Shown: positions 45,188 through 55,471, numbered from the stretch's first letter. The stretch: 64,000 nucleotides of DNA from Halanaerobium saccharolyticum subsp. saccharolyticum DSM 6643 (GCF_000350165.1 NZ_CAUI01000015.1:371849-435848); one strand, 5' to 3'. The notes: a model not told the origin generated them from the letters alone. Program-made: numbers and translations.

Positions 45188-46585
45188 TTAATGCTCCTCA
45201 ACTCTCAATTCTTTTACGATTTCTTCTAGTTTATTTGCTCGAGACCCTTTTATTAAAATCAAATCTCCATTTTTTATCTCATTTAGGAGGAAATTTATAC
45301 AAGCTTTATTATCAGCTAAGCTAACAATCTTTTCTGTTTCCATTTTAGAAGCTGCACCTATTGCAATTTCTTCAGCTTCCTTTCCAATAGTAATTAAAAT
45401 ATCTATATTTTTTTGGGTCACATATTCACCAATTTCTTGATGTTTTTGGGCACTGCTTTCACCTAATTCCAACATTGAAGCTAAAACAGCTATCTTCCTA
45501 TCCCCTCTTTTTGCAGCTAGAACATCTAAAGCAGCTTTAACAGCCAGGGGATTTGCATTGTAACTGTCATTGATTATTTTAGTCCCATTCTTTAATTCAG
45601 TAAATTCCATTCTCAAAGATGAAAATTCAGTTTTTAATAAACCTGCTTGAATTAAAGAAGTATTTAAATTATATTTAAAAGCAATTAAAATTGCAATCAT
45701 TGCATTATATATATTATGTTTACCAGCTCTATTAAATCTAAAACTATATTTTTCATTTTTATATGATAAAGTAAATTTCATTATTTCTTCATCCGGATTA
45801 TAATCATAAAATAACACCTTTATATCTGATCCACTTTCAAAACCAAAATAAAGAACTTCGGCTTTACTACCTTTACCCATTTTTCTGGTATATAAATTAT
45901 CATAATTCAGTACTGCAGTATCAGAAGATGACAAATTATCTATTAGTTCTTTTTTTGCTTTAGCAATATTTTCAAGACTACCAAGTTGCTTTAAATGAGC
46001 AGCTGCAACATTTGTAACCACTCCCAAATCAGGAACAGCTATTTTTGCCAGTAAATCAATTTCAGCTAAAGCACTCATCCCCATTTCAACAATAGCAAAC
46101 TTTTTTTCAGCTGTTAATTGTAATAAGGTTAAAGGAAGTCCTATATGGTTATTATAATTACCTTCAGTTTTCAAGCAATTATATTTTTGAGATAATACAG
46201 AATAAATTAAATCTTTTGTAGTTGTTTTTCCAGCACTCCCTGTAACAGCAATCACTTTCAAATCCTCAAAAGTCATTCGATAATTATGAGCGATATCTTG
46301 TAAAGCTTTAGTTGTATTGTCAACTTTTAGGACAGAAATCCCATTCTTTATAATAAAATCATTTTTAATTTCTCGATCTACAATTAAAGCGGTTGCTCCA
46401 TTTTTTACTGCATCTTCAAGATATTGATGACCATCTTGCTTTTCTCCAATTATTGCGATAAATAAAAAATTATTTTTTACCTCTCTGCTGTCAATTACTA
46501 TCTCTTCAATAATTAAATCATTATCTCCCTGAATCAATTCGGCCCCAGAAAAATCAATAATTTTTTGCAAGCTCAAATTTTGCAT
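45188..46585 (-). CDS. murF: UDP-MurNAc-tripeptide:D-Ala-D-Ala ligase
   Basis: Adds D-Ala-D-Ala to the stem peptide. The 465 residues have ATP loop VTGSAGKTTTKD, EMGMSALAEIDLLAKI and NDSYNANPLAVKAALD. Its ATG follows the murE TAA directly and in the same frame. Confidence 0.96.
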   Translation of the reverse strand: MQNLSLQKIIDFSGAELIQGDNDLIIEEIVIDSREVKNNFLFIAIIGEKQDGHQYLEDAVKNGATALIVDREIKNDFIIKNGISVLKVDNTTKALQDIAHNYRMTFEDLKVIAVTGSAGKTTTKDLIYSVLSQKYNCLKTEGNYNNHIGLPLTLLQLTAEKKFAIVEMGMSALAEIDLLAKIAVPDLGVVTNVAAAHLKQLGSLENIAKAKKELIDNLSSSDTAVLNYDNLYTRKMGKGSKAEVLYFGFESGSDIKVLFYDYNPDEEIMKFTLSYKNEKYSFRFNRAGKHNIYNAMIAILIAFKYNLNTSLIQAGLLKTEFSSLRMEFTELKNGTKIINDSYNANPLAVKAALDVLAAKRGDRKIAVLASMLELGESSAQKHQEIGEYVTQKNIDILITIGKEAEEIAIGAASKMETEKIVSLADNKACINFLLNEIKNGDLILIKGSRANKLEEIVKELRVEEH

Positions 46586-48052
46586 TTAAATTCCTTTCAC
46601 TTTTTCAGCGGCTTGATAAGCAACTTTACGATCATCAAGTTCAACTTTTCCATTTTTTAATACTTGATATTTTTCATGACCTCTTCCAAGAAGCATTACC
46701 AAATCATCTTTTCCAGCTTTTTTTATGGCTTTTTCAATAGCTTTTTTGCGATCAGCTACAATTTCATAGTTATTAAAATCTTTACTAAATCCTTTTTTTA
46801 TTTCAGCAAATATTATATCGGGATCTTCATTGCGGGGGTTATCATTACTTACAATTGTATAATCAGCATATTTTTCTGCCAGTTCTGCCATTACAGGCCT
46901 TTTATTACGATCTCTATCTCCACCACAGCCAAATAAAACTATTAATCTGTTTTTTTCCATAACAGCTGCAGTTTCTAAAACATTTTTCATACCATCTGGT
47001 GTATGAGCATAATCTACTACTATCTGGAAATTCTGACCCGCATTAATCATTTCAAAGCGACCTGGTACTGATTTAATTTTTTTTAAAGCTTTTTTTATAG
47101 TTTCTTCTTCAATTCCTAAAAGCTTTGCCGTTAAAATAGCAGCAAGCGAATTATAAATATTAAAAATTCCACCTAAATTTAATTCAAAAATCGAATTAAT
47201 CATACCACCTGTTCTATATTCCATTCCCTTTTGATGAAGCTGGAATTCAGTAGTATATAAATCCGCGCTTTTAGAATCTAAGCTATAACTATAATTTTTT
47301 CCCTGGGATTTATTTTTAATATAGGCTCCATTTTGATCATCAATATTAATTACAGCAAATTGTTCGCTTTTCAATTGAGAAAATAATCTTGATTTAACCT
47401 CTCGATAATTTTCCAGATTTTTATGATAATCAAGATGCTCAGGACTAATATTAGTAAAAATAGCAGCTTCAAAATTTATTCCATGAACTCTATATAAATC
47501 CAGCGCATGGGAAGAAACTTCCATTACTCCATAGTTAATCCCTTCTTCTCGCATTTGAGCAAAATATCTGTAAAGATCAATAGATTCTGGAGTTGTTCTA
47601 CTTGAATTTAATACATTATCCCCTATTATATTATTAATAGTTCCAAACAAAGCTGATTTAGCTGTATGTTCTTTTAAAATATTATATAAAAGATAAGAAG
47701 TTGTTGTCTTACCATTAGTACCGGTGATTCCAATTAATTTAATATCCTGTAATGGGTAATCAAAAAAGTTTTTAGCAATTTCAGCCATTGTTTTTCGACT
47801 ATTTTCAACTTTAATATAGGTTATATCACTCTGATATTCTGGAATATCTTTTTCTATAATTACTGCTAAAGCACCATTTTCTATAGCCTGAGAAATATAT
47901 TGATGTCCATCTGTCTCAAAACCGGTGATTGCTATAAATAAATTATCTTTTTTTATTTCTCTTGAATCATATTTTATATCTTTAATCTCAATATTTAAAT
48001 TTCCTGCTTCTAATTTAAACTCTATATTATTTAGTATTTTTTTTAACTTCAC
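46586..48052 (-). CDS. murE: UDP-MurNAc-L-Ala-D-Glu:meso-diaminopimelate ligase
   Basis: Adds the third stem-peptide residue. ATP loop GITGTNGKTTTSYLL; the substrate-selecting motif near the C-terminus is DNPRNEDP, the pattern of diaminopimelate-adding (not lysine-adding) MurE. 488 residues. Starts at GTG with GGAGG upstream. Confidence 0.97.
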   Translation of the reverse strand: MKLKKILNNIEFKLEAGNLNIEIKDIKYDSREIKKDNLFIAITGFETDGHQYISQAIENGALAVIIEKDIPEYQSDITYIKVENSRKTMAEIAKNFFDYPLQDIKLIGITGTNGKTTTSYLLYNILKEHTAKSALFGTINNIIGDNVLNSSRTTPESIDLYRYFAQMREEGINYGVMEVSSHALDLYRVHGINFEAAIFTNISPEHLDYHKNLENYREVKSRLFSQLKSEQFAVINIDDQNGAYIKNKSQGKNYSYSLDSKSADLYTTEFQLHQKGMEYRTGGMINSIFELNLGGIFNIYNSLAAILTAKLLGIEEETIKKALKKIKSVPGRFEMINAGQNFQIVVDYAHTPDGMKNVLETAAVMEKNRLIVLFGCGGDRDRNKRPVMAELAEKYADYTIVSNDNPRNEDPDIIFAEIKKGFSKDFNNYEIVADRKKAIEKAIKKAGKDDLVMLLGRGHEKYQVLKNGKVELDDRKVAYQAAEKVKGI

Positions 48053-48098
48053 TTTTAAATAACCTCCAACATCATAGATTATATATTGTTAAAGCAAA

Positions 48099-50168
48099 TT
48101 AACGTAGTTTTAAGTTAATTTTTTTAGAACTTTTAATTCTTTTTCCAGGATAAACTGACTGGCCAATAACTTTGCCTGAGCCATCTAAAACTAATTCTAA
48201 ACCTTTTTGTCGGGCTAATTTTACTGCTTCCATACCGGTCATTCCTCTAAAATCTGGAACTGCTAATAAAATTTCATTTTTAGATTTTCCATCAGCAAAT
48301 AACCAGACTGTAGAGTTATAATTAGTCTTTATACCAGGACTTGGCAGCTGTTCTCTTACTATTTCTCCGTCTCCAATTAGTTTAACATTAAATCCTTTAC
48401 CTCTCAAATCACTTTCAGCATTTAAAAAACTTTTACCTTTTACATCTGGAACTTCAAGTTCTTGATTATTAATTTCATAGCCTTTTTTGTGATTTGTATC
48501 AGGTTTAATATTTAAATAATTTAAAATGTTTGATGTTAAATTCCTAAAAACAGGCGCTGCTGTTTGACTACCATAATAAGTCTCTCCTTGAATATCATAT
48601 AAAATAGTTAAAACAACCAAATCTCTAGTATCTGTTGACACTATTCCAATAAATGAAGAATCATAAACATCTTCATTATAATGTTTTGCAGTACCAGTTT
48701 TCCCACCTATTTCATAACCTTCTATAGCTGCCTGGGTTCCAGTGCCACTTTCAACTACCTGTTTTAACAGTTCTTTAGTTTTATCAGCTGTACTCTTTGA
48801 GATCACCTGTCTCACTACTTGAGGCTCATTTATTATGTTTTTAGACCTATTTCCAGTATCAACTTTTTTAACCAAACGAGGCCGCATTAATTTGCCACCA
48901 TTTGCAACTGATGAAATAGCTGTCGCCAGTTGTATAGGTGTTACAGATAAACCATGCCCAAAGGAAAAAGTTGCTAATTCTACAGAACCAATTCTATCAT
49001 ATTCGGGAATAATCCCTCTAGCTTCAGCGGGTAACCTAATTCCTGTTTGTTCTCCAAAACCAAATGCTTTAATATATGAATAAAATATTTCTTTATCCAT
49101 TTTCAGTCCAACTTCTACAAATCCAGGATTACAGGAATTTTTTACAACTTCAGCAAAGCTCTGCTTTCCATGTCCATATCTACTCCAACAGCTAATTTCT
49201 TCACTTCCTACGTAAATATGGCCTGGATCTGTTAAAATATCATTTTCAGTTATAACTCCTTCTTCTAAAGCGGATGCTGCTGTTATTATTTTAAATGTTG
49301 ATCCAGGTTCAAAAACATCATTAATAGCTCTATTTCTCCAATTTTTTTCTGGATAGTTCCCAAATTGATTTGGATCAAAAGCTGGTGTATTTGCCATGGC
49401 CAAAATGTCTCCATTAGAAGAGTCCATGACAATTATTGACCCCCCTGAAAAATCAAATTTATCTTCTGCATTTTTAAGCTCTTTCTCAGCCATGTATTGA
49501 ATTACCTCATCAATTGTTAAATAAACATTATATCCATCTCTACCAGGAACTGTTTCTCTAATTCCATTTGGAATTGTTTCCCCTTCAGCATCTTTTTCAA
49601 CTATCATCTTTCCTGCTTTACCTCTTAAATGATTATTATAAGATAATTCAAGACCATTTAAGCCGTTATTATCTATCCCCGTAAAACCAATTATATGAGA
49701 AGCTAGCTTTCCTTCAGGATAATATCTTTTACTTTCTTCGGTAAAAGTAATACCTTTTATCTCTTTAGCATTAATTTTTTGGTACAAATTATTATCAATC
49801 TTTCTCTGTAAAAATATTGCAGCTGCGTCAGAAGTAATTCTTCTATAGATGGTGCTGTAACTAATTTCTAATAACTCAGCTAATTCTGAAGCAGTTTTTT
49901 CTGGATTAATAACATTATCCGGCAGAGCAACTACAGTCTTTGCTGGTAAGCTGACTGCAAGTTTCCTGCCGGTATTGTCATAGATTATTCCTCTTTCTGA
50001 ATCAACTACAAATTCTTTTACTCGCTGACTTAAAGCTTTATGTTCATATTCCGCACTATTTATAACTTGAATCCAAAAGAGCCTTAACACAAGAATAATA
50101 AATAATATAAATACTACTGCAAAATAAAATATAACTCTATTTTTTAACGTCTCATTAAAATCTCGCAA
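48099..50168 (-). CDS. ftsI: class B penicillin-binding protein FtsI/SpoVD with two PASTA domains
   Basis: Septal transpeptidase partnered with FtsW. An N-terminal membrane helix (about 14-36) is followed by a dimerisation domain and the transpeptidase domain with EPGSTFKIITA (active-site Ser), SCNPGF and GGKTGTAKHY. Two C-terminal PASTA repeats (about 566-630 and 631-689) resemble Bacillus SpoVD and PBP2B, so either name may fit. Starts at TTG with GGAGGATT ahead. Confidence 0.95.
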   Translation of the reverse strand: MRDFNETLKNRVIFYFAVVFILFIILVLRLFWIQVINSAEYEHKALSQRVKEFVVDSERGIIYDNTGRKLAVSLPAKTVVALPDNVINPEKTASELAELLEISYSTIYRRITSDAAAIFLQRKIDNNLYQKINAKEIKGITFTEESKRYYPEGKLASHIIGFTGIDNNGLNGLELSYNNHLRGKAGKMIVEKDAEGETIPNGIRETVPGRDGYNVYLTIDEVIQYMAEKELKNAEDKFDFSGGSIIVMDSSNGDILAMANTPAFDPNQFGNYPEKNWRNRAINDVFEPGSTFKIITAASALEEGVITENDILTDPGHIYVGSEEISCWSRYGHGKQSFAEVVKNSCNPGFVEVGLKMDKEIFYSYIKAFGFGEQTGIRLPAEARGIIPEYDRIGSVELATFSFGHGLSVTPIQLATAISSVANGGKLMRPRLVKKVDTGNRSKNIINEPQVVRQVISKSTADKTKELLKQVVESGTGTQAAIEGYEIGGKTGTAKHYNEDVYDSSFIGIVSTDTRDLVVLTILYDIQGETYYGSQTAAPVFRNLTSNILNYLNIKPDTNHKKGYEINNQELEVPDVKGKSFLNAESDLRGKGFNVKLIGDGEIVREQLPSPGIKTNYNSTVWLFADGKSKNEILLAVPDFRGMTGMEAVKLARQKGLELVLDGSGKVIGQSVYPGKRIKSSKKINLKLR

Positions 50169-50179
50169 ATTTAATCCTC

Positions 50180-50650
50180 CTATTCAAGTGATTCAGCCTG
50201 AACAGTAATAACTTCTTTAATTATTTTATCATAAATTTGCGCTAAGAAAAACTTTTCTTTTGGAATATCTGCTACATAAGTCTCTTCTTTTTTAAATTGG
50301 TTATTATAAACTAAAGTCTCTTTGCTACTAGCTTCAACCATATTTAATTCTTCTTTTGCAATTTTCTCTACTTCTGCCAAAGATGTTTTGCTGGATAGTT
50401 CAACTTCTAATCTTTCATTTCGGGCTTGAACACTTTCTAATTTTTTTTCTAAGTTTAATAATTTAGAACTCTGTTTATTAATGTTTAAAATTTGAGAAAC
50501 ATATAACAATATTGAAATACTTATAAAAACCAACATGAAAATATATATAATAATAAAAGCCTGTTTTTTTACATTAGTGAAATTATAAGATGATTCATCT
50601 AAAAAATTACTCTGCGTATCTAAATTTACATAGTCTTGGTTAAGATACAT
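50180..50650 (-). CDS. ftsL: FtsL-like division protein
   Basis: Small bitopic divisome protein that scaffolds FtsQ and FtsI. The 156 residues have a cytoplasmic N-terminus (about 30), a membrane helix (about 31-53, FIIIYIFMLVFISISILLYV), then a leucine-rich coiled coil (about 60-110). Sequence conservation in the family is low; the call rests on topology and position between rsmH and ftsI. Confidence 0.85.
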   Translation of the reverse strand: MYLNQDYVNLDTQSNFLDESSYNFTNVKKQAFIIIYIFMLVFISISILLYVSQILNINKQSSKLLNLEKKLESVQARNERLEVELSSKTSLAEVEKIAKEELNMVEASSKETLVYNNQFKKEETYVADIPKEKFFLAQIYDKIIKEVITVQAESLE

Positions 50651-50669
50651 CTTATCTCCCCCTTTTAAA

Positions 50670-51602
50670 TCAAATCTTCTCAGCTACTCTCATTTTTGCA
50701 CTTCTTGATCTTGGATTAAAATCTTTTTCTGACTCAGAAGCTTGAATTGGGCTTTTTGTTATAACTTTAACTTCTGATTTTTCATCACAAACACAAATCG
50801 GAAAATCTGGTGGACAGCTGCAGTCTTTTGCTAAATCTCTAAATTTATGTTTAACTATTCTATCTTCTAATGAATGAAAAGTTATGATTACAAGTCTTCC
50901 ACCTGGATTTAACAAAGAAACTGACTTATCAATTAAATTTTTAAGCTGCTCTAACTCATTGTTAGTTTCAATTCTTAAAGCCTGAAAAGTTCTTCTGGCT
51001 GGATGACCTCCACTTCTCCTAACCGCCTTTGGAATAGCTGCTTTAATTACCTCAACTAAGTCACCCGTAGTTTCAATCTTTTTTTCTTCTCTCATCTTCA
51101 CTATAAATTCAGCAATTCTGGCAGACCAATTTTCTTCTCCATATTCGCTAATCACTCTTTCCAGCTCACTTTGAGAATAATTGTTTACTATATCCTTTGC
51201 GGTGAGATTTTGTTCTGGATTCATTCTCATATCAAGTGGGCCATCCTTTTGATAACTAAAACCTCGGTCTGGATTATCTAGTTGTGGTGAAGAAACTCCT
51301 AAGTCAAAAAGCATTCCATCAACAGCTTCAATATCTAATTTTTCCAATACCAGATCAATCTCCTGAAAATTTGCATGTTCTAATATCAAAGATTTATTGT
51401 CAGGAAATTTATCTTTAACTGCTTTTATTGCTGCCGTATCACGATCAACTGCAATTAATTTGCCTTTATTTGATAATTTTTTTAAGATTTCAGAGCTATG
51501 ACCAGCTCTACCTAATGTACCATCTATATAAATTCCATCTTTTTTTATGTTTAAATATTTTATTGCTTCTTCTAATAAAACAGCCTGGTGTTTATATTCC
51601 AT
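50670..51602 (-). CDS. rsmH: 16S rRNA N4-methylcytidine-1402 methyltransferase
   Basis: Methylates C1402 of 16S rRNA. Motifs are HQAVLLEEAI at the start, DGTLGRAGHSSEIL (SAM site), FDLGVSSPQLDNPDRGFSY, and a C-terminal NPRSRSAKMRVAEK. Start set at ATG 51602 with AAAGGGAT about 8 bases ahead; the ATG at 51611 immediately follows that site. Formerly called mraW. Confidence 0.97.
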   Translation of the reverse strand: MEYKHQAVLLEEAIKYLNIKKDGIYIDGTLGRAGHSSEILKKLSNKGKLIAVDRDTAAIKAVKDKFPDNKSLILEHANFQEIDLVLEKLDIEAVDGMLFDLGVSSPQLDNPDRGFSYQKDGPLDMRMNPEQNLTAKDIVNNYSQSELERVISEYGEENWSARIAEFIVKMREEKKIETTGDLVEVIKAAIPKAVRRSGGHPARRTFQALRIETNNELEQLKNLIDKSVSLLNPGGRLVIITFHSLEDRIVKHKFRDLAKDCSCPPDFPICVCDEKSEVKVITKSPIQASESEKDFNPRSRSAKMRVAEKI

Positions 51603-51617
51603 TTTACACATCCCTTT

Positions 51618-52049
51618 CTAGATCCCTAATTCTTCCATTGCATCTGCAATATCTTCATAAGAATCTTCTACATCATCCATGTAGGTATCCCATTTTTCTT
51701 TAGCCCAAAGTTCTATTCTATTTGCAAGACCAATTATTACAATTTCATGATCAAAATCTGCATAATTTCTTAAATTTATCGGTAAGGAAACTCTTCCTTG
51801 TTTATCTAATTCACACTCATTAGCGCCTGAGAAAAAAAAGCGGACAAAATTGCGGGCGTTTTTACTTGTCATTGGTAAGGAAGTTAATTTTTTTTCTAAT
51901 TCTTTCCATTCATTCATTGGATATAAAAATAGGCAGTTATCAAGCCCTCTGGTTATTACAAACTGCTCACTTAGATCATCTCTGAGTTTTGAAGGGATGA
52001 TTAAACGACCCTTTTTATCCATATTATGAGTGTATTCTCCCATAAACAT
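51618..52049 (-). CDS. mraZ: transcriptional regulator MraZ
   Basis: Ring-shaped DNA-binding regulator of the dcw cluster. Two AbrB-like half domains are visible as [17 protein letters not shown] and [17 protein letters not shown]. Start set at ATG 52049 (143 residues, the usual length) with GGAAGTGAT just ahead. Four putative MraZ sites lie immediately upstream, implying autorepression. Confidence 0.97.
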   Translation of the reverse strand: MFMGEYTHNMDKKGRLIIPSKLRDDLSEQFVITRGLDNCLFLYPMNEWKELEKKLTSLPMTSKNARNFVRFFFSGANECELDKQGRVSLPINLRNYADFDHEIVIIGLANRIELWAKEKWDTYMDDVEDSYEDIADAMEELGI

Positions 52050-52060
52050 AATATCACTTC

Positions 52061-52095
52061 CCACTTTCTACCCTTTTACTCCACTTTTCACCACT
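52061..52095 (-). promoter_or_regulatory. MraZ operator: four repeats at exact 10-bp spacing
   Basis: On the - strand, AGTGG, AGTGG, AAGGG and AGTGG start at 52095, 52085, 52075 and 52065, each separated by five bases. This matches the known MraZ target layout (short G-rich repeats with 5-bp spacers). The sites end 11 bases before the mraZ start codon, within the ribosome-site region. Confidence 0.85.
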
Positions 52096-52191
52096 TAATA
52101 ATTTTATTCTACATATAAAAGAAAAATCCTTTATATTTTCAAAAAAAATAATAAATTTTTACCATTTTGAATAAAATTATTAATAAAACAG

Positions 52192-52217
52192 AAAAAACCC
52201 ACCTTTTTAGGTGGGTT
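52192..52217 (-). terminator. intrinsic terminator of trpS-ddl-dinB
   Basis: On the - strand, perfect stem AACCCACC/GGTGGGTT with a 6-base loop followed by TTTTTT, directly after the dinB stop. It isolates dinB from the mraZ promoter region. Confidence 0.92.
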
Positions 52218-52221
52218 AAAC

Positions 52222-53391
52222 TTAATCATCATTATTTAAATATAACTTTCTGGCACGTGATATTTTGTCAAAACCATATTTTCTTTTTAATTCATCAATC
52301 GTCTGATCAAGATGGTCATCTTCATCTGCAAATAAATTTAGCTGTTCTTTTCCTTCTGAACACAAATTAGCAACTCCAACACCTAATAATCTTAATGGTT
52401 TTTTTAATAAATTATCTTTGTTTAACAGTGTTTTAGCAATTTGATAAATTTCTTCACTGCTGTTAACAGCAACTTTTAAAGATTTTTGTCTGCTGTAAGT
52501 ACTAAAATCTGAATAACGAACCTTAATAAAAATTGTATTTCCTTTTAATGAATTACTATGCAGACGAAAAGATACCTTTTCACTCATTTTAAATAAATAA
52601 GCAAATAATTTATCCTGATCACTAATATTATCAATAAAAGTTTCTTCATGACTTATTGATTTTATTTCACTTTGACTTTTTACTTCTCGATTATCCATAC
52701 CCCGAGAAAGAAAAAATAGTTTAACTCCTGCTTTTCCAAATTTATCTTTAAGCTCTTCTAAGGAGTAAGACCAAATATCACCAGCTTTGTATACTCCCTC
52801 TTCTGCTAACTTAGCAGCAAAAACATTACCCACACCCCAAATTTTATCTATATCCAATTTATACATAAAAGACTTAACATCATCTTTTTTTATAATTGTT
52901 AGGCCATCTGGTTTATCGAAATCTGAAGCTAGTTTAGCTAAAAATTTATTAACTGAAACTCCAACAGAAATTGTTAATTCAGTTTTCTTTTTTACTTCTT
53001 TTTTTATTTTTTTAGCAATTTCAACTGGATGACCATATAATCTTTCACAACCCTTTACATCTAAAAATGCTTCATCAATTGATAACTTTTCGACTAAGGG
53101 GGTATACTTTTTTAATATATTAAATATTTCTCGCGAAGACTCTTTATACAATCCATGTCTTGCAGGTAAATAAATACCATCAGGACACAATTTTCTTGCT
53201 TGTGCAATCGGCATTGCAGAATGAACCCCAAATTTTCTTGCTTCATAGGAAGCAGTTGAAACAACACCTCTATTACTCAAGCTTACGCCTCCAATAATTA
53301 CAGCTTTACCTTTTAATTCAGGGTTTTCCCGCTGCTCAACTGCTGAAAAAAAAGCATCCATATCTGCATGTAAAATATTTAGATCAGCCAT
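52222..53391 (-). CDS. dinB: DNA polymerase IV (Y-family)
   Basis: Error-prone lesion-bypass polymerase. The 389 residues begin with ILHADMDAFFSAVEQ (metal Asp), contain LSIDEAFLDV (catalytic Asp/Glu), a helix-hairpin-helix region (IWGVGNVFAAKL), and a little-finger domain. The C-terminal EGKEQLNLF is a good match to a sliding-clamp-binding QLNLF motif. It follows ddl by two bases. No LexA box identified. Confidence 0.96.
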   Translation of the reverse strand: MADLNILHADMDAFFSAVEQRENPELKGKAVIIGGVSLSNRGVVSTASYEARKFGVHSAMPIAQARKLCPDGIYLPARHGLYKESSREIFNILKKYTPLVEKLSIDEAFLDVKGCERLYGHPVEIAKKIKKEVKKKTELTISVGVSVNKFLAKLASDFDKPDGLTIIKKDDVKSFMYKLDIDKIWGVGNVFAAKLAEEGVYKAGDIWSYSLEELKDKFGKAGVKLFFLSRGMDNREVKSQSEIKSISHEETFIDNISDQDKLFAYLFKMSEKVSFRLHSNSLKGNTIFIKVRYSDFSTYSRQKSLKVAVNSSEEIYQIAKTLLNKDNLLKKPLRLLGVGVANLCSEGKEQLNLFADEDDHLDQTIDELKRKYGFDKISRARKLYLNNDD

Positions 53392-53393
53392 TA

Positions 53394-54446
53394 TTATTTA
53401 TCCTCTGTCAAAGCAATATTAACTAATCGATCTAAAAGTTCCATATAAGAAATTCCAACTTCTTTAAAAAGCAGAGGATACATACTAAATTTAGTGAATC
53501 CGGGCATAGTATTAATTTCATTAACCAAAATCATATTCTCATTTTCATTAACAAAAAAATCTAATCTCGAAATACCTTCTGCACCAATAGCTTTAAATGC
53601 CCTTATAGATAATTCTTTAATTATCTCTTTACTTTTGTTTGAAATTTCAGCTGGTATTATTAATTCAGTACTCTGATCTTCATATTTAGCCTGATAATCA
53701 TAAAAATCGTGGGTAGAAATAATTTCACCTGCTGCAGAAACTTCAATATTATCCGCTTTTCCAATTACTGCAGATTCAATTTCTCTTCCCTTAACATTAC
53801 TTTCTATAATTATTTTATTATCATATTTAAAGGCTTCACTTAAAGCTGCTTTGAAAGAGGATAATTCTTTAACTATATTAATCCCAATACTTGATCCCAT
53901 ATTAGCAGGCTTTATAAAAAATGGCACCTTTAAATCTTCAACAAATTTATTATAAATTTCTAAAGTATTTTGATTCTTAAATTCTTCTTTTTTTAATACT
54001 TTAAACTTGCTTTGAGGAATATTATGATAAGAAAATATTTCTTTCATAACTGCTTTATCCATACCAACAGCAGATGAAAGTAAATCGCACCCTACATATT
54101 TAATATTTAAAGTATCTAAAAAGCCTTGTATTTTGCCATCTTCTCCATATGGTCCATGTAAGACTGGAAAAACTAAATCTATTTTTTCTTCTAAAACTTT
54201 TAGCACTTTCAAATCTAAAATATTTTCTCTATCTAGTTCTGGGACTTTATTCTTATCTCCCAGTAAAATCTTTTTTGATTCTTCTAAAGAATGAAAAAAA
54301 CCTTTTTTTGAAATTGCTACTGGTGAAATTTCATATTTTTCTTTGCTAAAAGCATTATATATAGAGCGTGCTGACAACAAAGAAACTTCATGTTCTGCTG
54401 AACGACCACCAAAAAATAGGGCAATATTAATCTTTGATTTAGACAA
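53394..54446 (-). CDS. ddl: D-alanine-D-alanine ligase
   Basis: Makes D-Ala-D-Ala for murF. ATP-grasp enzyme with ALFFGGRSAEHEVSLLSA at the start, KPANMGSSIGINIV, and EINTMPGFTKFSMYP near the end. I place the start at a TTG (54446), since AAGAGGG lies about 6 bases ahead; a TTG at 54470 overlaps trpS and lacks a ribosome site. Confidence 0.95.
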   Translation of the reverse strand: MSKSKINIALFFGGRSAEHEVSLLSARSIYNAFSKEKYEISPVAISKKGFFHSLEESKKILLGDKNKVPELDRENILDLKVLKVLEEKIDLVFPVLHGPYGEDGKIQGFLDTLNIKYVGCDLLSSAVGMDKAVMKEIFSYHNIPQSKFKVLKKEEFKNQNTLEIYNKFVEDLKVPFFIKPANMGSSIGINIVKELSSFKAALSEAFKYDNKIIIESNVKGREIESAVIGKADNIEVSAAGEIISTHDFYDYQAKYEDQSTELIIPAEISNKSKEIIKELSIRAFKAIGAEGISRLDFFVNENENMILVNEINTMPGFTKFSMYPLLFKEVGISYMELLDRLVNIALTEDK

Positions 54447-54466
54447 TGAAATCCCTCTTTCTAATT

Positions 54467-55471
54467 TCAATTATTAAAATAGTCTATTTTCATAACTTCT
54501 CTTACTTTTTTCATTGTTTTTGCTGCTTCTTCTCTTGCTTTTTCAGTACCTTTTAATAAGATTTGATCAACTAATTCAGGATTTTCAATATATTTTTTTC
54601 TTCTTTCACGCATTGGATCTAAAAATTCATTTAATTTTGCAGCCATCCGTTTTTTACAGGCCACACAACCAATTGTTCCAGCTCTACATTTTTCTGCAAT
54701 TTCATCAGATTCTTCTGTGTTAAAAGCTTCATGATAATGAAAAACTGTACAGACCTCAGGATGACCTGGATCATCTTTGTGGATTCTAGCTGGGTCTGTT
54801 TTAGCTTTCATGATTTTTTTAGAAACTTCTTCTTTACTATCACTTAAATAAATTGCATTATTTAAGCTTTTACTCATTTTATTTTCGCCATCAAGCCCCA
54901 TTAATCTTGGGAAATCACTAATTAATGCTTCGGGCTCAGGTAATATTTCACCATACATATTATTAAATTTACGCACAATTTTTCTTGTTTGTTCTATATG
55001 TGGAATTTGATCTTCACCAACAGGAACTAGATTTGCTCTACAAAATGTAATATCTGCTGCCTGACTAACTGGGTAACCAAGAAATCCATAAGACATCTCT
55101 TTATATCCATACTGCTCAGCTTCAGATTTAATAGTTGGATTATGACGCAGCTGATTTACTGTAACAATCATTGAATAAAAAATTGTAAGCTCAGCTATTT
55201 CTGGCACAAGTGATTGAACAAAGATTGTTGTTTTTTCGGGATCTATACCAGCAGCTAAATAATCTCTTGCTACCTGTCTTACATCTTCACTCAAGTTTTC
55301 CGGTGTTTCAAAATTAGTTGTTAAAGCCTGAACATCAGCAATGATTAAAAATGTATCATATTCATTTTGTAATTCGACTCTATTTTGCAAACTACCAACA
55401 TAATGTCCAAGATGGAGTTTTCCGGTTGGTCGATCACCAGTTAAAATTCTTTTTTTCTTTTTATTTGACAA
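54467..55471 (-). CDS. trpS: tryptophanyl-tRNA synthetase
   Basis: Charges tRNA-Trp. Class I signatures are RPTGKLHLGHYVGSL (HIGH-type) and ENKMSKSLNN (KMSKS). A TTG start at 55471 is favoured because AAGGGTGAT lies 4 bases ahead; the ATG at 55477 is inside that site. First gene of a trpS-ddl-dinB transcript. No T-box is present upstream. Confidence 0.95.
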   Translation of the reverse strand: MSNKKKKRILTGDRPTGKLHLGHYVGSLQNRVELQNEYDTFLIIADVQALTTNFETPENLSEDVRQVARDYLAAGIDPEKTTIFVQSLVPEIAELTIFYSMIVTVNQLRHNPTIKSEAEQYGYKEMSYGFLGYPVSQAADITFCRANLVPVGEDQIPHIEQTRKIVRKFNNMYGEILPEPEALISDFPRLMGLDGENKMSKSLNNAIYLSDSKEEVSKKIMKAKTDPARIHKDDPGHPEVCTVFHYHEAFNTEESDEIAEKCRAGTIGCVACKKRMAAKLNEFLDPMRERRKKYIENPELVDQILLKGTEKAREEAAKTMKKVREVMKIDYFNN

